Source: Ligustrum vulgare
Lineage: Eukaryota > Streptophyta > Magnoliopsida > Lamiales > Oleaceae
Direction of reading: 5' to 3'
DNA: 64,000 bases
Assembly (NCBI GenBank): GCA_963555705.1
Contig: OY743170.1
Span: 12,315,096-12,379,095, forward strand
Shown: piece after piece, positions 44,819 through 56,982 of the stretch
Numbering within the stretch: the stretch's first letter is position 1
Layout of the letters: every line of letters starts with the position of its first letter
The notes under the pieces: generated by a model
Seen by the model: the letters and a program-made list of their open reading frames with translations, nothing else
What the model was told of the DNA's origin: nothing
The model's database searches: none
Made by a program: the position numbers and the translations under genes

Positions 44819-47400
44819 AATCCCCCCACAATTGAATCATTGTTCGTCCTCGAACAATTGCAAAGACATGACTCAAGCAAACAGGTAAACTTATAATTCG
44901 GAAGGTCAAGGTTACAGCCCACTTCTCTTTAACTTGAAAATTCAATTGCATACCCGGAGTGTGTTAGTGTGTGTAAGAGTGCATCATCCTTTGTCTTCTG
45001 AACAGAAATGAAAATCAATACCCCCAACCCAATTCATTACCCAATGTAGGTTGTATCCTCTCACCTCTTGTGAGTTCTCTCTTACATCTATCAATGATTT
45101 ACTACATGGTTGTTAGTTTCTACCAACTCTAGCAAACACCACCAAATTAGTGCGAGTTATTCATGGTGAAAATTTAGTCAATACAATGTTCCATATCAAA
45201 AGCACATAATATAGACCAAGTAATTCAAACCACTCATAAGTATATGTATGGGAGTTAACACCCTCGCTAGATATTTCTCTCTTCACACAAAGTGTATAAG
45301 GGTGCAAATTTTCACTCAACTCACTATATGGAGAATTCATTACCACAGACTGCTCAAATGTCATAACTGGAGCCAACAATAACACAAGTGCAAAGTAAAG
45401 GTCTTTATTTGGTTGTAATGGAGCTTTGGGTCAAGTAGGATAAAAGGAAAATATTTAAGCTAAGTTGTGAGGAGAGTTCACAAGTCGAATTGGTTCAACA
45501 CTATCATTCCTTCCTATGCCTTTCAATGTCATTTTCAATGATTTCCTACTATCCAATCGATTCCACACTTGATTCTTGTTGTGTAACTTGAGGGTTTATT
45601 TTCTTCACCGGGGAGTTTTCTTGATCCGGTACCTTGGACAATTGATAAATATATCTATTTTTTTAAAATAAACTCACTGCAACTTGTTTCCTTTTAACCA
45701 CATTACCACCTAATCCTTAATTAGCAGAAAATGAAGTCGCCAATCTTTTTGAAGCTTATTTCTTCAAATACTTCTCAACAAATACAAGCTTGTAAAATTC
45801 CTCTCTTGTGGGTTCAAGATAGAGAGATAGCATGAAAGAAAGGGTATCCGTGGCTTGTATTGTGGCACCAAAATTTCAAAGAAAGGCTAAGGCTCAAAGG
45901 GGCTTCTATTGGTACATGTATCATGGTAGGTCCTTTTAGAAGGTCAAATTTGGTTTGACCTAATATATTTACTATATTTTGCACTTGAGCCAAGAAACTA
46001 CAACGGCATGCACAAAAGAGTAAATTCAAGAACAAACCAACCGTGTAGGAAACACATTAAAGAAATAAGAGCTTAATATAAAGAGTAAAAGCAGTTCATT
46101 AGCTCAAAAGCTCACAAATTACGGTTTATATGTGTTGCTCCCATCCATTTATGAAGTATAGGTCATTACTCGGTCTTAGTTCCAGATTCAAAATCTAGTA
46201 GCCAAGAATAGCCTTAGGTTACTCGGGGTGGTATTTCATCATATCAACTTTGGTTTGACTCTATTGGGTTGCAGGAACTTTTCAATTTGTCCCCATTTTC
46301 AAACTCATTCATAAATTATTGGAAAACGCATCTCTATGTGCTCATTCTTTGTCTGATTATGCAATTTAAGAAGTTGGTGGTTCAAAAATTTTAATAAGTG
46401 AGGTTGTTTCCTATTAAACCAAACTGTGAGTCTAAACACAACTAAAGCTAACTAACACAACAAAAAAAAATGAATAAATAAAAAGAGAAACATAGCAAAA
46501 GATAATAGATAATTATTCCCCCCCCCCCCCACATTTGAATTCCACATTATCCTCTATATGGAGCTTGACAATATAAAACAAAAAGGGGAATGTAAATGGA
46601 ATCAGAAAAGGAGATGGGATTTTAAAATTTGCGAAACTCACGACCGTAAGTGTCTCGCTTGATCAAAAGTTGCTTGAGTTAGTTACTAGAGGTGGGCGTG
46701 GGTTGGGTTGGGTCGATTTTTTGCCCAACCCGAACCCAACCCACTAAAGTCGGGTTGATAAAAAATCAACCCAACCCAACCCAACCAAATTTCGGTCGGG
46801 TTGGGTTAGACGGGTGAGGCTTTGGCCCAATTAATAAAAAATATTGAAAAAGAAAAAAAAATTCATGAATCAATCTTTAACTCAAATCAATTATATACAC
46901 TACAATAACATCAAATACAATAAATTGAACACTTTCTAATAAAATTAAAATATGTTCAATTAATATTTAAATAAGTAAAGTTTCATTTAAAAAAAAAAAC
47001 AGAATTTTTATTTGGGTCGGGTCGGGTTTTTCATCCAACCCGCAACCCGACTAAAAAATTTAAAAAAAATCCGAACCCAACCCAATTTTCATGAAAAACC
47101 GACCCAAACCGATCGGGTTGGGTCGGTTTTGGCGGATTTTGGCAGTTTATGCCCAACCCTATTAGTTACGGCCGTGAGATAAGTGTTTACGGCCGTAAGT
47201 AAACTTCTGATGAAAATAATGATAACTTAGTTACGGCCTTGAGTGATATGATTGCGGCTGTAACTTAACTTTTGTCCCAATTTTTATTTTTATTTTTTAA
47301 AAAAAATTAACAGGGAAAAGAAATAAAATAAACTAATAAAAAAAAGGGAGAGTAAAGAGACTCCCCTCTAGGGTTGCCTCTTGAGCAGCGCATTTGTTTA
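44819..47400 (-). other. non-coding 3' internal region of gypsy element G2
   Basis: It lies between the protease fragment and the 3' LTR. No reverse transcriptase, RNase H or integrase motif is readable, so pol has been lost. It contains a polypurine stretch seen as a C run at about 46517-46529, several TTACGGCCGTAA-like words (46639-47260) and one MITE. Confidence 0.55.
46687..47161. mobile_element. hAT-type MITE rich in GGGTTGGG/CCCAACCC
   Basis: Ends TAGAGGTGGGC and, inverted, TAGGGTTGGGC, with a perfect 8-bp target duplication TTAGTTAC (46679-46686 and 47162-47169). 475 bp, no protein. Its arms consist of CCCAACCC-type words, parallel in design to the MITE at 42646. Confidence 0.88.
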
Positions 47401-47431
47401 TTGTCGTTAGCTCGACGGGTTGCTTCATTTT

Positions 47432-48001
47432 TCAACCGGGATCAACTGGTTTTCCAAAGCTCAATTTCTTTTTCATGTTCTTCACCAGGGTCTGCAAAAC
47501 AGGGAGAAGCTTCTCATCAGCAATTGGTGGTGCGATACTAGAGATTTTACCTGATTGTGGTAGCTTGGGGCAATAAGTAACCGTATCAACAGCGTTAGCA
47601 TCATCAAGGTCTTTCATGAAATCGTAAATATTGAATTGAATAGTTTCATTATCAAATTCCATGATGTGTGTGCCACTACTAACATCTATTTTAGTCTTAG
47701 ATGTCTTTAAGAATGGCTTGCCTAACAAAATAGGAGTGTTTTGATCACCATTTTCCATATCAAGCACATAGAAATCAGCAGGAAAAATCAAATTATTTAC
47801 TTGTACAAGGACATCTTCAACTATACTCTTAGGATAGGTAACAAATCTGTCAGCTAGTTGAATCACAACTCTAGTTTTATTCAAAGGTCCAAGTTTCAAA
47901 GAAGCATATACAAAATATGGCATAACATTGATGGAAGCTCCTAAATCCAATATGGCCTTCTCAAATTTAGTTTCACCTATTGTACAAGGGATAGTAAACA
48001 T
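47432..48001 (-). pseudogene. gypsy aspartic protease fragment (element G2)
   Basis: An open 189-residue minus frame. FTIPCTIGETKFEKAILDLG, ASINVMPYFVYASLKLGPLN and DVLVQVNNLIFPADFYVLDM, then TPILLGKPFL, give the retroviral-type aspartic protease pattern of Athila-like elements. The active-site triad appears as DLGAS, as is usual for these elements. It would process the Gag-Pol precursor. Upstream gag is broken and downstream pol absent, so it stands alone. Confidence 0.8.
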
Positions 48002-48336
48002 ACCTGGATCCTTGCACTTTGGAAGTAATTTCTATTGGAACAGTGCAGAAACGTTTTCTCCCATCATGACCTTCTCATTTCCCTTCAATTTCCTTTTATT
48101 GGTGTACAAATCCTTCAAAAATTTCACGTGAATGTCTCTAACATCTCTTTTTCTTTGGTTTCCTTGTTTGCCTTGGCTAACCTACTATTTAGCATTTAAA
48201 ATAGAGTCGAATTTTACCTAGGGATTTTGCGAAGTGGCCTCTTCCTTTTCAATATCTTTCTCTTCTCCTTCTTCATTTACTGGGGCTTGCTTTCGTGAAC
48301 CTTCAATCTCTTTTCCACTCCGAAGGGTTATGGCAC

Positions 48337-49531
48337 TCACGTTTTTTGGATTAACTTCATGTTGAGATGGCAACTTGCCTCCGGATTATGCTTCCAATCT
48401 GTTGATGGCTGTAGCCATTTAACCCATCTGGTTCTCCAGATTTTGAATGCTAGACTTGGTGTCCTGTTGAAATTGAAGTGTATTAGAGCCCAAGGTTTTA
48501 ACCATATCTTCAAGAGACATACCTGAACTTTGGGGTCTTTGTTGGTATTGTCCCTGAGGTTGGAAATTCCCTTGTTGAAATTGCCTTTGGGGCTTGTTAG
48601 TGATGAAGCCCGGGGGTTTGTTAGTTCCATAACTCAAGTTGGGGTGATCCCTCCATCCAAAATTGTAGGTATTGGAGTACAGGTTGTACAACTGTCTCTG
48701 GAATGGGAAACCCTTTGCAGCACTCGCTTGTTCACTATTTCCCCTTGCAACACCGGACACGCGTCTGTTGGATGTCTGAAATTCGCACATATCCCGCATG
48801 CTTTGACTTTTTGTGACTTCCCTATAGCAAATTGATTCACAAGATCTGTTAGTTCAGAAAGTTTACTTTCAATATTTGAACTACTCACCTCATTTACGCG
48901 CCGAACTTGCATATCCCTGTTGGAGTTAAACTGTTGAGTGTTCTTAGCCATTTGGAAATCAGGGCTCTCGCCTCTTCTAGTGTTTTGTCCATTAAAGCAC
49001 CTCCACTTGCGGCATCTATCATGCTCCTATCCATTGGGGATAAACCTTCATAGAAACACTGCATCAGAAGATGTTCGGTGATCTTGTGGGTGGGCAGCTT
49101 GAAATAAGCTTTTTGAAATGCTTCCAATATTCACACAATGTTTCACCATTGTTCTAGCGTACTCCACATATCTCCTTTCTAATGGTACAAGCTCTAGATG
49201 CAGGGAAGTATTTCTCCAAGAAGAGCTTCTTCATGTCATTCCAAGTGGTGACTATTCCAGATGGTAAACAATATAGCCAAACAGTAGCAGCATCCTTCAG
49301 CGAGAATGGGAAGGCCCTCATCGTGATTTGTTTTTTGGTGATACCCGTGGGTCTCATGTTGTCACAAACCATATGGAACTCCTTGAGATGTCTGTAAGGG
49401 TCTTCACCGGCATGTCCTCGAAAGGTTGGCAATAGGTGAATAAGTCCAAATTTGAGCTCGAAAGTTTTTTCCTCATCTACTATTGGGAAAGTGATACACA
49501 GGGGCTGCTGAGTGATATCTAGAGTAGCCAA
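48337..49531 (-). pseudogene. gag: gypsy gag, several frameshifts and stops (element G2)
   Basis: The minus strand starts MATLDITQQPLCITFPIVDE, then FELKFGLIHLLPTFRGHAGE, DPYRHLKEFHMVCDN, AATVWLYCLPSGIVTTWNDM and EKYFPASRACTIRKEICGVR. A stop near 49152 sits where the family has Gln. The reading then shifts frames: GETLCEYWKHF; HLLMQCFYEGLSPMDRSMID, AASGGALMDKT; MAKNTQQFNSNRDMQVRRVN; and a knuckle-like CGICANFRHPTDACP. Domain order matches the Athila-type gag (SMIDAASGGALMDKT is a family hallmark). Not translatable as one protein. Confidence 0.82.
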
Positions 49532-49780
49532 TTGTTTAAGGGTCCTGTTGTTGTTGTTAGCTGCTATTGGTTGTTGTGATGCTCTTCTTTGCTATCGAAA
49601 AGTTCTCTCGGTCTCTGGGTCAAAATCAAAATATTCAATATTAATTGATCGATTCTTACGCATTCAAGCAAAGATCAAGGCAAGCTATATCCAGTTTAAA
49701 AAAATAGAAAAATAACGATAAAATAAAATAATGCAGAAAAATAAAATTCTAATTAATTAAACAATTAAATTGGTTGACCG

Positions 49781-49800
49781 TTCCCCGATAACGGCGCTAA
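49781..49800 (-). promoter_or_regulatory. primer-binding site of gypsy element G2 (Asp-tRNA type)
   Basis: On the minus strand TAGCGCCGTTATCGGGGAA, two mismatches from the tRNA-Asp complement. It is six bases downstream of the LTR. Confidence 0.75.
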
Positions 49801-49805
49801 GAACT

Positions 49806-51173
49806 TGATGTGTGTCGCAATGCACCAAAATAATAAATAATTTCTTACTCGCCAAATATCAATTAACAATGCAGCAGTGAGAGTAAGGGTCGATCCCACG
49901 AGGAACAGTGAAATAAAATAGTTGCTCGATCAATTAGAATAGAATGAGGGTTTTGTTGTTTGGAATTGTTTGAATGAGAACTATGCATAAACTAAGTAAA
50001 CAAATATGTGTAGAGAATTAATATGAGAGACAATCTTGTTCTTGGGTTCGGTTATGCCCCCAATTATTGTTATACTTTTCTTGTAACGTGTTTCTATCCC
50101 TAATTCAATTATCAATTGTAAATAATCAACAAACTCTGATTATCTCAATCCTTCCTTACGTGTATTGACTCAAAACAAGCTCTTTGAACCAATTCTAGCC
50201 AGTGGAAAATCCTAAACAAGCTCTTAGGATTTAATGCACGATTAGTATGAAAATTGGGAAGATATAGATTGAATTGGATTTTTAGTTTCACAAGCTCGAA
50301 CTAATTAATTCAAGTTGAATTATTACTAAACATGAACAAGATTTATTTGCTACTAAAGTAAAGATTCAATGACAATTACGGATCAAGAATCTAAATATAG
50401 CATATTCATGAATCCAAAGATCAATAATCCAATTAGCCAAATTAAACTATTAATCAAATAAACTCAATTGAACATTCAAAACACAATAATCCAACAATTG
50501 AAAAAAATGGAATAGATACAACGTTACTCGTTTGTAGAAAAAGAGAAATAACAATAAATGAATCGATACAACTTCCCCCTCAAACAAGACAGGGAAATTA
50601 GCCCATCATAATTATGGTGGATTCTTCAAGTTGATTCATGGATTCACCTTGTTCTTGATGCTCTTGTGCTTGAAATTCTCCCAAGTATGATCTCTTTTTT
50701 CCCTCAATTTTCCAGCCTCATTTATGTGGTGATTTTCCTCTTTTTATAGCTCCAAAATCATGCCCTAGGGTTGACCATAAGATATACCAAAGATAGACTT
50801 TGATTCAGAATAAGAAAAATATTCTGCGTCGAAGTTACGGCCGTAAATTTGGAAGTTACGGTCGTAAGTGGTTCCTTGGTTATTTTTGTGTTTTGGACTT
50901 ACAGCCGTAAGTTTGTTTCTGCAGATTTTTAACTTACGCCTATCATTGATTTACGGCCGTGACTATGAGGTATTATAGTCGTAAGTAAATTGCTGCCAAG
51001 GTCCCCAAACTTCAATTTCAAGTGCTTTGGGTCCTTTTTTTCCTTTTTCTCGTCCTTTGTGATCATATACAACATAAAACATAAAATGCATTATACAATA
51101 CTTAATTAGGAACAAACCAATAACAAATTAGGGCAACAAGTGAACCATAGAAGTGCTAATAAAGCACTTATCA
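49806..51173 (-). repeat. 5' LTR of gypsy element G2
   Basis: On the minus strand it starts TGATAAGTGC at 51173 and ends CACACATCA. TATA box CTATAAAAAGAGG at 50739-50751. Five degenerate TTACGGCCGTAA words lie upstream of it (50835-50984). Divergence from the 3' copy is of the order of 8% over the first 100 bases compared by eye. Confidence 0.78.
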
Positions 51174-53406
51174 GTGATATAATAACAGATAGCAATACGT
51201 CTATTTACAGATATTCGATTTTAGATAATTGGAAAAGTACGGGTGCACTTCAAACTGGATAAACTGCTTATGAAGTCAAGGTTCTTCTTCAATTTCAACA
51301 CAAATATTGTGTAATATCATATTGTAACTATGGAAGATGAGTCACAATTCTGGGAAATTTGATCAACAAACTAATTAAAAAATTCATATTTGGTTAGTTC
51401 CTTGCAACAACAGACCCTGATTTTCATTTGGTTTGTTCAGATGCCAATATTTCCAAAGAAAAACTCATTTCAACCCGCCACAAGATTGAAGAAAAAACAT
51501 GGTCGCAAAATCTGGCAAGATAATTGACCACATTTAGCAAGATAATTTACTAAACTGAAAGCAAATAATTGAGCACCCAATCACCTTCTTATGGCTAATA
51601 TTTACTTAGCAATTCCTCAAAGATTAGACGAATTCATATAATATAAAATTACCGTGATCTGTGAAAAATTGCGGGGATAAGATTAACATCCACAAATCCG
51701 TAATCAAAAAGTTCAATAAATTTAGTTGCATCAAATGAGGAATTGATGCTTGCTTATGTTGCAGATGGATAAACCCATTAAACCCTTCTCTCAATATTCC
51801 AGCGCCCATTTTCAACTGAATTTTGAGGGATCAGTTTTTGTGATGTTCTTTTATACATAATATAGTATATAATTAGTATAAAATCCTTTATGTAGTATAT
51901 CAAGAATTTTTTATTTTTTATTTTTTAAATGGGTATATGTGATTTTTACCTATATTAATGTGGAGGAAATTACACCTACACCTGTGTTTTAGAAACTCAA
52001 TTAAAAAATGAGGCCAAACTTGTATAATTTCATGTCTCAGGCAATAATTGGAATTTTAATAATAATAAATATTACTATTATAAAATTAAATTAATCAGCT
52101 AAACCCCACGTCCCCACCCTTCTCAATAAAATCAGAACCCTATTTCAGAATTATTTCTCATGGTCTGACACTCCATTTCTCTTTCACGTCGCCATCGGTC
52201 CACCCTCACTATCAGGTACCTCTCTTCCATCTCTCTTCAAGCTACCTCGCCGCGTGCAGTGAAAGCGAAAAGCCCAATTTCATCAATCCCTCTATTCCAC
52301 AATAAGCCCAACTTCATCAACAACCTCTATTCCATTTCTCTTCACCCATCGCAGCAAAACCCATTCCCGTCGAAGTCCCGCACTGCTACGAACTGGCAGT
52401 TAACGTTTAAAAGGTGAGTGAGCATTAATGTTAAATCATTGGCTTAAAAGAGGCTTCTTATGTTTTTAAAGATTAGTAGCTATATGAGAAAGTGGTTTCT
52501 GACGTCAATTCTCCCTTCTCTTATGCAAGTTCAATCTTTCAACTCTATTTTTTTGTGCAGATTGAGTGAAAACTGAGCCCTTGTAAATTTTTTGATGGCT
52601 ACATCATTCATAGTTTTATTAATTAATAATAGAGGAAATTACATAAAATGTCTATTTTAACATTATCATTTACAAAAATATCTCAAATTATAGTGATGTC
52701 TTAAATTTGAAATTTCACAATGAGGACAAATTTTTTACTATAATATTTTATTTGTACTTGATTAATGAAAACTTGACACCTAATTTATCCATATCCCCAT
52801 GTACTAATTTATTTATCAAAAATTCAAGTCCTTGTACAAACAACACCATTTTATTTACACTATTTGTTGGTGGGTCTCATTGCCCACCAACCAATAGGAC
52901 ATGTCAATAGGGGGCATATGTGAGAATGGATTTTTTTATAAATCTGGTTCTTTAGGACTTGTCTAAAGGTTTTCCATAATTTTCCTTCCCGTCAGCCATT
53001 GAAGGAAGTCTATACTTATCGTTGCTAGGTCATTTTTTGTCTTCATTCCTCTTCTACTAGTACCTTTCCGCCAACATCTGTCTTGATCTCTCCCAGCGCC
53101 GCCCCTGGTATGAACTAGTAGATTGCTCTTCCTTCGCCCACCCTTTCCCCAAATTTATCCTTTCTGACCCCTTTTTGTTACTTGATGTATTAACGATTTT
53201 GTGCTGGCTAATGCTGAGTTTCGATTCTTCGTAGTTGGCATAACTTCTACTTTGGCTGCAGCTGTCCCAGTGTTGGCATGGGTCTTACTACTAAAAGACT
53301 CAAAAAAATTCGCATCACTTTGAGAACTAAATTGAATAAATGGAAATGGTAGATAGAGACGTATTATTTTCCATTATTTCTATTGAATCAATTTTAGGAT
53401 AGACAG
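51174..53406. other. unassigned stretch
   Basis: No gene is identified. A pyrimidine-rich leader-like segment (about 52140-52412) ends in a good donor, AAAAG|GTGAGT, so an old transcript leader is possible. An intron-like region follows. Confidence 0.35.
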
Positions 53407-53449
53407 GTTCAGCACAACGGAATCAAAGTTGAGCTTCTTGCTCAAAGAG
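53407..53449 (+). pseudogene. tiny exon resembling VPS26
   Basis: 43 nt between AG (53405-53406) and GTAAGG, reading VQHNGIKVELLAQR. Nine of the eleven residues HNGIKVELLAQ match the HNGVKVELLGQ block of VPS26, a retromer subunit in endosomal sorting. No other VPS26 exon was recognised within several kb, so this is either a stray exon fragment or a chance match. Seen: the motif and splice sites. Inferred: origin. Confidence 0.3.
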
Positions 53450-55261
53450 GTAAGGTTCTCATCTGTGGTTGCTCCTTTCATTTAGAGTTGCCTTGGTTTT
53501 TTTGGCATAATCAAAAGGTTGCAGGAGTGTTTATTAAATGTTACTTTATATTAGGAGATATGACTAATCTTTTGAGATATGTAGATTCTAGTTTTAATGT
53601 CAATTTTTTACAACTGGAAAAGGTTCAGTTTTCTGGTTTTGACAATTATTGCTATTTTTTTTTTAATCTTATTTCCAATCTCCTTATCTCATTTCCAATG
53701 TTGCTTCTTTTCTTGTGACATAGATTGCATTTTTTGTTCCATCTACAAGTTGTTTGTCTTATTGATCTGAAATTCGTTCTCTGTAATATCGAGAAAAGAA
53801 TGTCGAGGGAGCTACAATGGAGGTTGTAAATGAGGTGGCACAGACCGTTGAGAATGTTGCAAGTAAAAATACAATGAAGTCTTCCAATCAACCACCTTGC
53901 AGACCACGTTCCAGTCAGGTAAAAATTCCAAATGCTACCACGAAGACTACTTACACATGCAGCGGACGAAAGAAGGAAAAGAATGATGAAAAGGAAAAGA
54001 CTTAAAAACAATTATGTGTGCATTTTTTTCATTGGAAATCATGATGATACAATTTTTTGTGATTCGAACATTGCACTTCTACTAGAGACTACCATCAGAC
54101 TATTCTTTTGAAATATAATTGAATGTATTTTTGATGTTTTTTTTGGCGTACAGCAATTATTAAGAATAGAGTTTGTCATTCTTGGCATATAATATGTCAA
54201 GTGTTTAAAAAAACAGGTCTCAAATGTCGAGAATGACATGTGGAATTGTCGAGAACAGTCATGAATGTCAATAATCATGTCTTGAATCTCTAGATTTTAT
54301 TTCTATTTCAAGTTGGCAACCCAATATGCCAGGAATAATACTATGATGAGCTTACACAAGATAAGCGGATAGAAAATGTTAACTACAAGAAGACGTTTGA
54401 AATGATAAACATTTTTAAGTTCATTATCGAAAATCTCAACATTTTAAAACTGTCTAGAACAATATTCTAAATGTCATTCTTGATATTATAAATGTCGAGA
54501 ATGACATATCGGGATTCATCAACACTTGCAGTTATCATCTTCTCCAACCAACTTTTTTAGATCATTTCATTCTCACCATTAATGGCATATTGAATACACA
54601 GCAATCTTAAATTACTAACATAAATGATAACAAAAGTGACACAATTTGAGAATAATACAACTCAATGATCTTCATATTTACTCTAATACTTTATAATCTT
54701 AAAAATCAGTTGCTCTAATTATTTAATATGTCTCTCTCCATTTTTCTAAGATAATGCATAACAAATAAAAACAAACTCTCAATAGAAACAAAAATTTGAG
54801 AATAATACCTTCTTCTGAAATTTTTTGTTTGTCAAATAGATTTCACAATTTGTTGGTAAATTTTTTCTCAAAAATTGAAACAAGTATTTCTTTTCTTCAA
54901 ACATCAAAGTCAAGAATTAGGAATATGAAATTATAATAGAAGTTAGACATTTTTTTTTTTTAAATTAAAGTGATTATTACCTAATATATAATAATAAGTT
55001 TGATTGAATCCAATAGATATTAACTACTCTTGATGTGATTTATCAAGGGTATAATCATGTCACTAGGAATGAAAAAATATAAATCTTTTTTTTTTTAATG
55101 TTTCATTATGGGTATGATATATCAATTTGCACCTAAATTTAGACATTTTTTGCAAAAAATTATTAACTTTAGACACGACTATTGTGATTAGCATGGAATT
55201 GAACATTTTTTAAAAATTCCCCTTAATAATAATTGTTTCTTTGCACGCAGAAGAGAATACC
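53450..55261. other. unassigned stretch
   Basis: A 62-codon frame at 53817 has no recognised family. Two exact copies of AATGTCGAGAATGACAT (54223-54239, 54491-54507) are the only structure noticed. Confidence 0.35.
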
Positions 55262-55348
55262 ATGAGTACCCTTGGCCGTTTAGTGCTGCTCTTATGGCTC
55301 TTTGTTGTTTTGATTATTAACTCAAGTTACGCTACGAGTTTGACTTAA
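55262..55348 (+). CDS. 28-residue ORF that looks like a signal-peptide exon
   Basis: [28 protein letters not shown], stop. It has a one-charge N region, a hydrophobic core [13 protein letters not shown] and a possible cleavage after SYA. An acceptor-like TTTGCACGCAG lies 11 nt before the ATG. It stops shortly after the predicted cleavage point, so it is either the first part of a lost secreted-protein gene or a chance ORF. No mature peptide follows. Confidence 0.3.
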   Translation: MSTLGRLVLLLWLFVVLIINSSYATSLT

Positions 55349-55630
55349 TAATTTAATAACTGATTTAAAATATTAGTGATCTAATAATTTGATAAGATGT
55401 GACCTAAAATAATTAGGGATCAATAATTTAAAACTTGTAACCTTCAAATTAATTGTGACATAAAAAAAAGTTGTTAAAAATTTATAAGTTATGACCTAAA
55501 ATAAATTAAAGTTGTGACATAAAAATAAGCCTGTGATCTAAAAAATTTGACTTGTGACCTGAAATAAATTTGTGACCTAAAAGATTTGTCTTTTGTGACC
55601 TAAAATTATATAATATTGGGACCTTAATAT
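55349..55630. repeat. degenerate TTGTGACCTAAAATAAATT repeat
   Basis: About eight variants of GTGACCTAAAAT / GTGACATAAAAA spaced 20-60 bp apart, followed by a short (AT)n at about 55629-55648. Confidence 0.6.
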
Positions 55631-55777
55631 ATATATATATATATATATTAAAATCTTTTTATTTCTTTAATTTAATTAAATAATTCTAATTATAACCTGA
55701 TTTTTGAAATTATAAAAATTTGATCTCATTTTTGTAATTTGTATTTTGAAACACCTTATTTAAGTATTGTTCCCTAT

Positions 55778-55900
55778 TAATGTGTACAGTGGTATCTATG
55801 AGTAGTTTGGGCTTTGATTGTTAGTCTGGGCCTCACATTGTACCATCTATGAGTAGTTTGGGCTTTGATTGTTAGTTTGGGCCTCACATTGTACTATCTG
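55778..55900. repeat. about 58-bp tandem duplication, target of the Pack-MULE
   Basis: ATCTATGAGTAGTTTGGGCT...GGGCCTCACATTGTAC occurs twice here. A shortened third copy, including the leading TAATGTGTACAGTGGTATC, lies at 57873-57937 on the other side of the inserted element. Confidence 0.8.
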
Positions 55901-55979
55901 GTTTTAGTTAAGGGGTATTTACACAAATACCCTTATTTTTGGACTACTTACAAAAATACCTTTTAAAGTTTTTTTAGGA

Positions 55980-56900
55980 AGTAAAAATATTTTGTAAATT
56001 TTGAGTATCACTTTTTTAATATTTTGTCAATTTTATAATAATTTTGTCACTTTTTTTTTTTAAAAAAAAAAAGTGAAACAATGTCACTTATTTTTTAAAA
56101 AGTGATATGTATGTTACTTTCTCAATCAAACATAAAGTAAAATCTAAGAATAAATTCATGGCTTGTTAATTTTATTCAAAATATTAGAATGATTGTGTCA
56201 ATTTTATAAAAAAATGACATAACACCACATTTTATCATTTTTTCTTTTGACTAAAAAGTCACACTTTGCCGTGACAATTTGTCACTTTTTCTAATTGAAG
56301 TTCATTAATTCAATTTTTACAATATTCATCATTAACTAACAAATTACACAACTCTACAAACTCTAGTGGATAAACTACACATTTTCCATACACAAACACA
56401 ATGACAATGTCATTTTTTTACCTAAAAAACGACTTAGTATCTTTTTAGTGACAGTGTCACTTTTTCTACTTGAATGTCATTTTTTCAATTTTTGCAATAT
56501 TCATTGATATTTTCAAAAAAGTGATAATATGTCACTTTTTATCAACTCTTCTTTGAACTAAAAAGTGACACGATGTCAATTTTTATCATGTTTTCTTTTA
56601 TAAAGTGACATTTTGTCCATTTTTCTACTTGAACATTAATTTTTTGTCATTTTTTCTACTTGAATGAATGTTAATTTTTCAATTTTTGCAATATTCATTA
56701 TCGACTAACAAATTACACAAGTTCACAAAAATTAGTAGATATATTACACATTCTCTCTTCTGATGTACAAACACAATGTGACTTTTTTTATTTTTCTTGT
56801 AACTAAAACGTGACATGATGTCACTCTTTAGCGGAAAAATGGACATTTTGTCACTTTTTAAACTTGAATGTCATTTTTTTTTTTTAAGTTTTTGTAAAAT
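55980..56900. repeat. GTCACTTTTT / AAAAAGTGACA repeat region
   Basis: Many short copies of TTGTCACTTTTTCTACTTGAATGTCA and of the complementary AAAGTGAC word in both orientations fill about 900 bp inside the MULE. Confidence 0.7.
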
Positions 56901-56982
56901 AAATCATTGATTAACAAATTATAAAAGTCCACGAACACTAGTTACATTACATAATACCAGGCTTCTTTTTATAACTAGACTA

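Noticed and set aside
53817..54005. 62-codon Lys/Glu-rich frame with MEVVNEVAQTVENVAS
   Set aside because: No start context, splice context or family could be defended.
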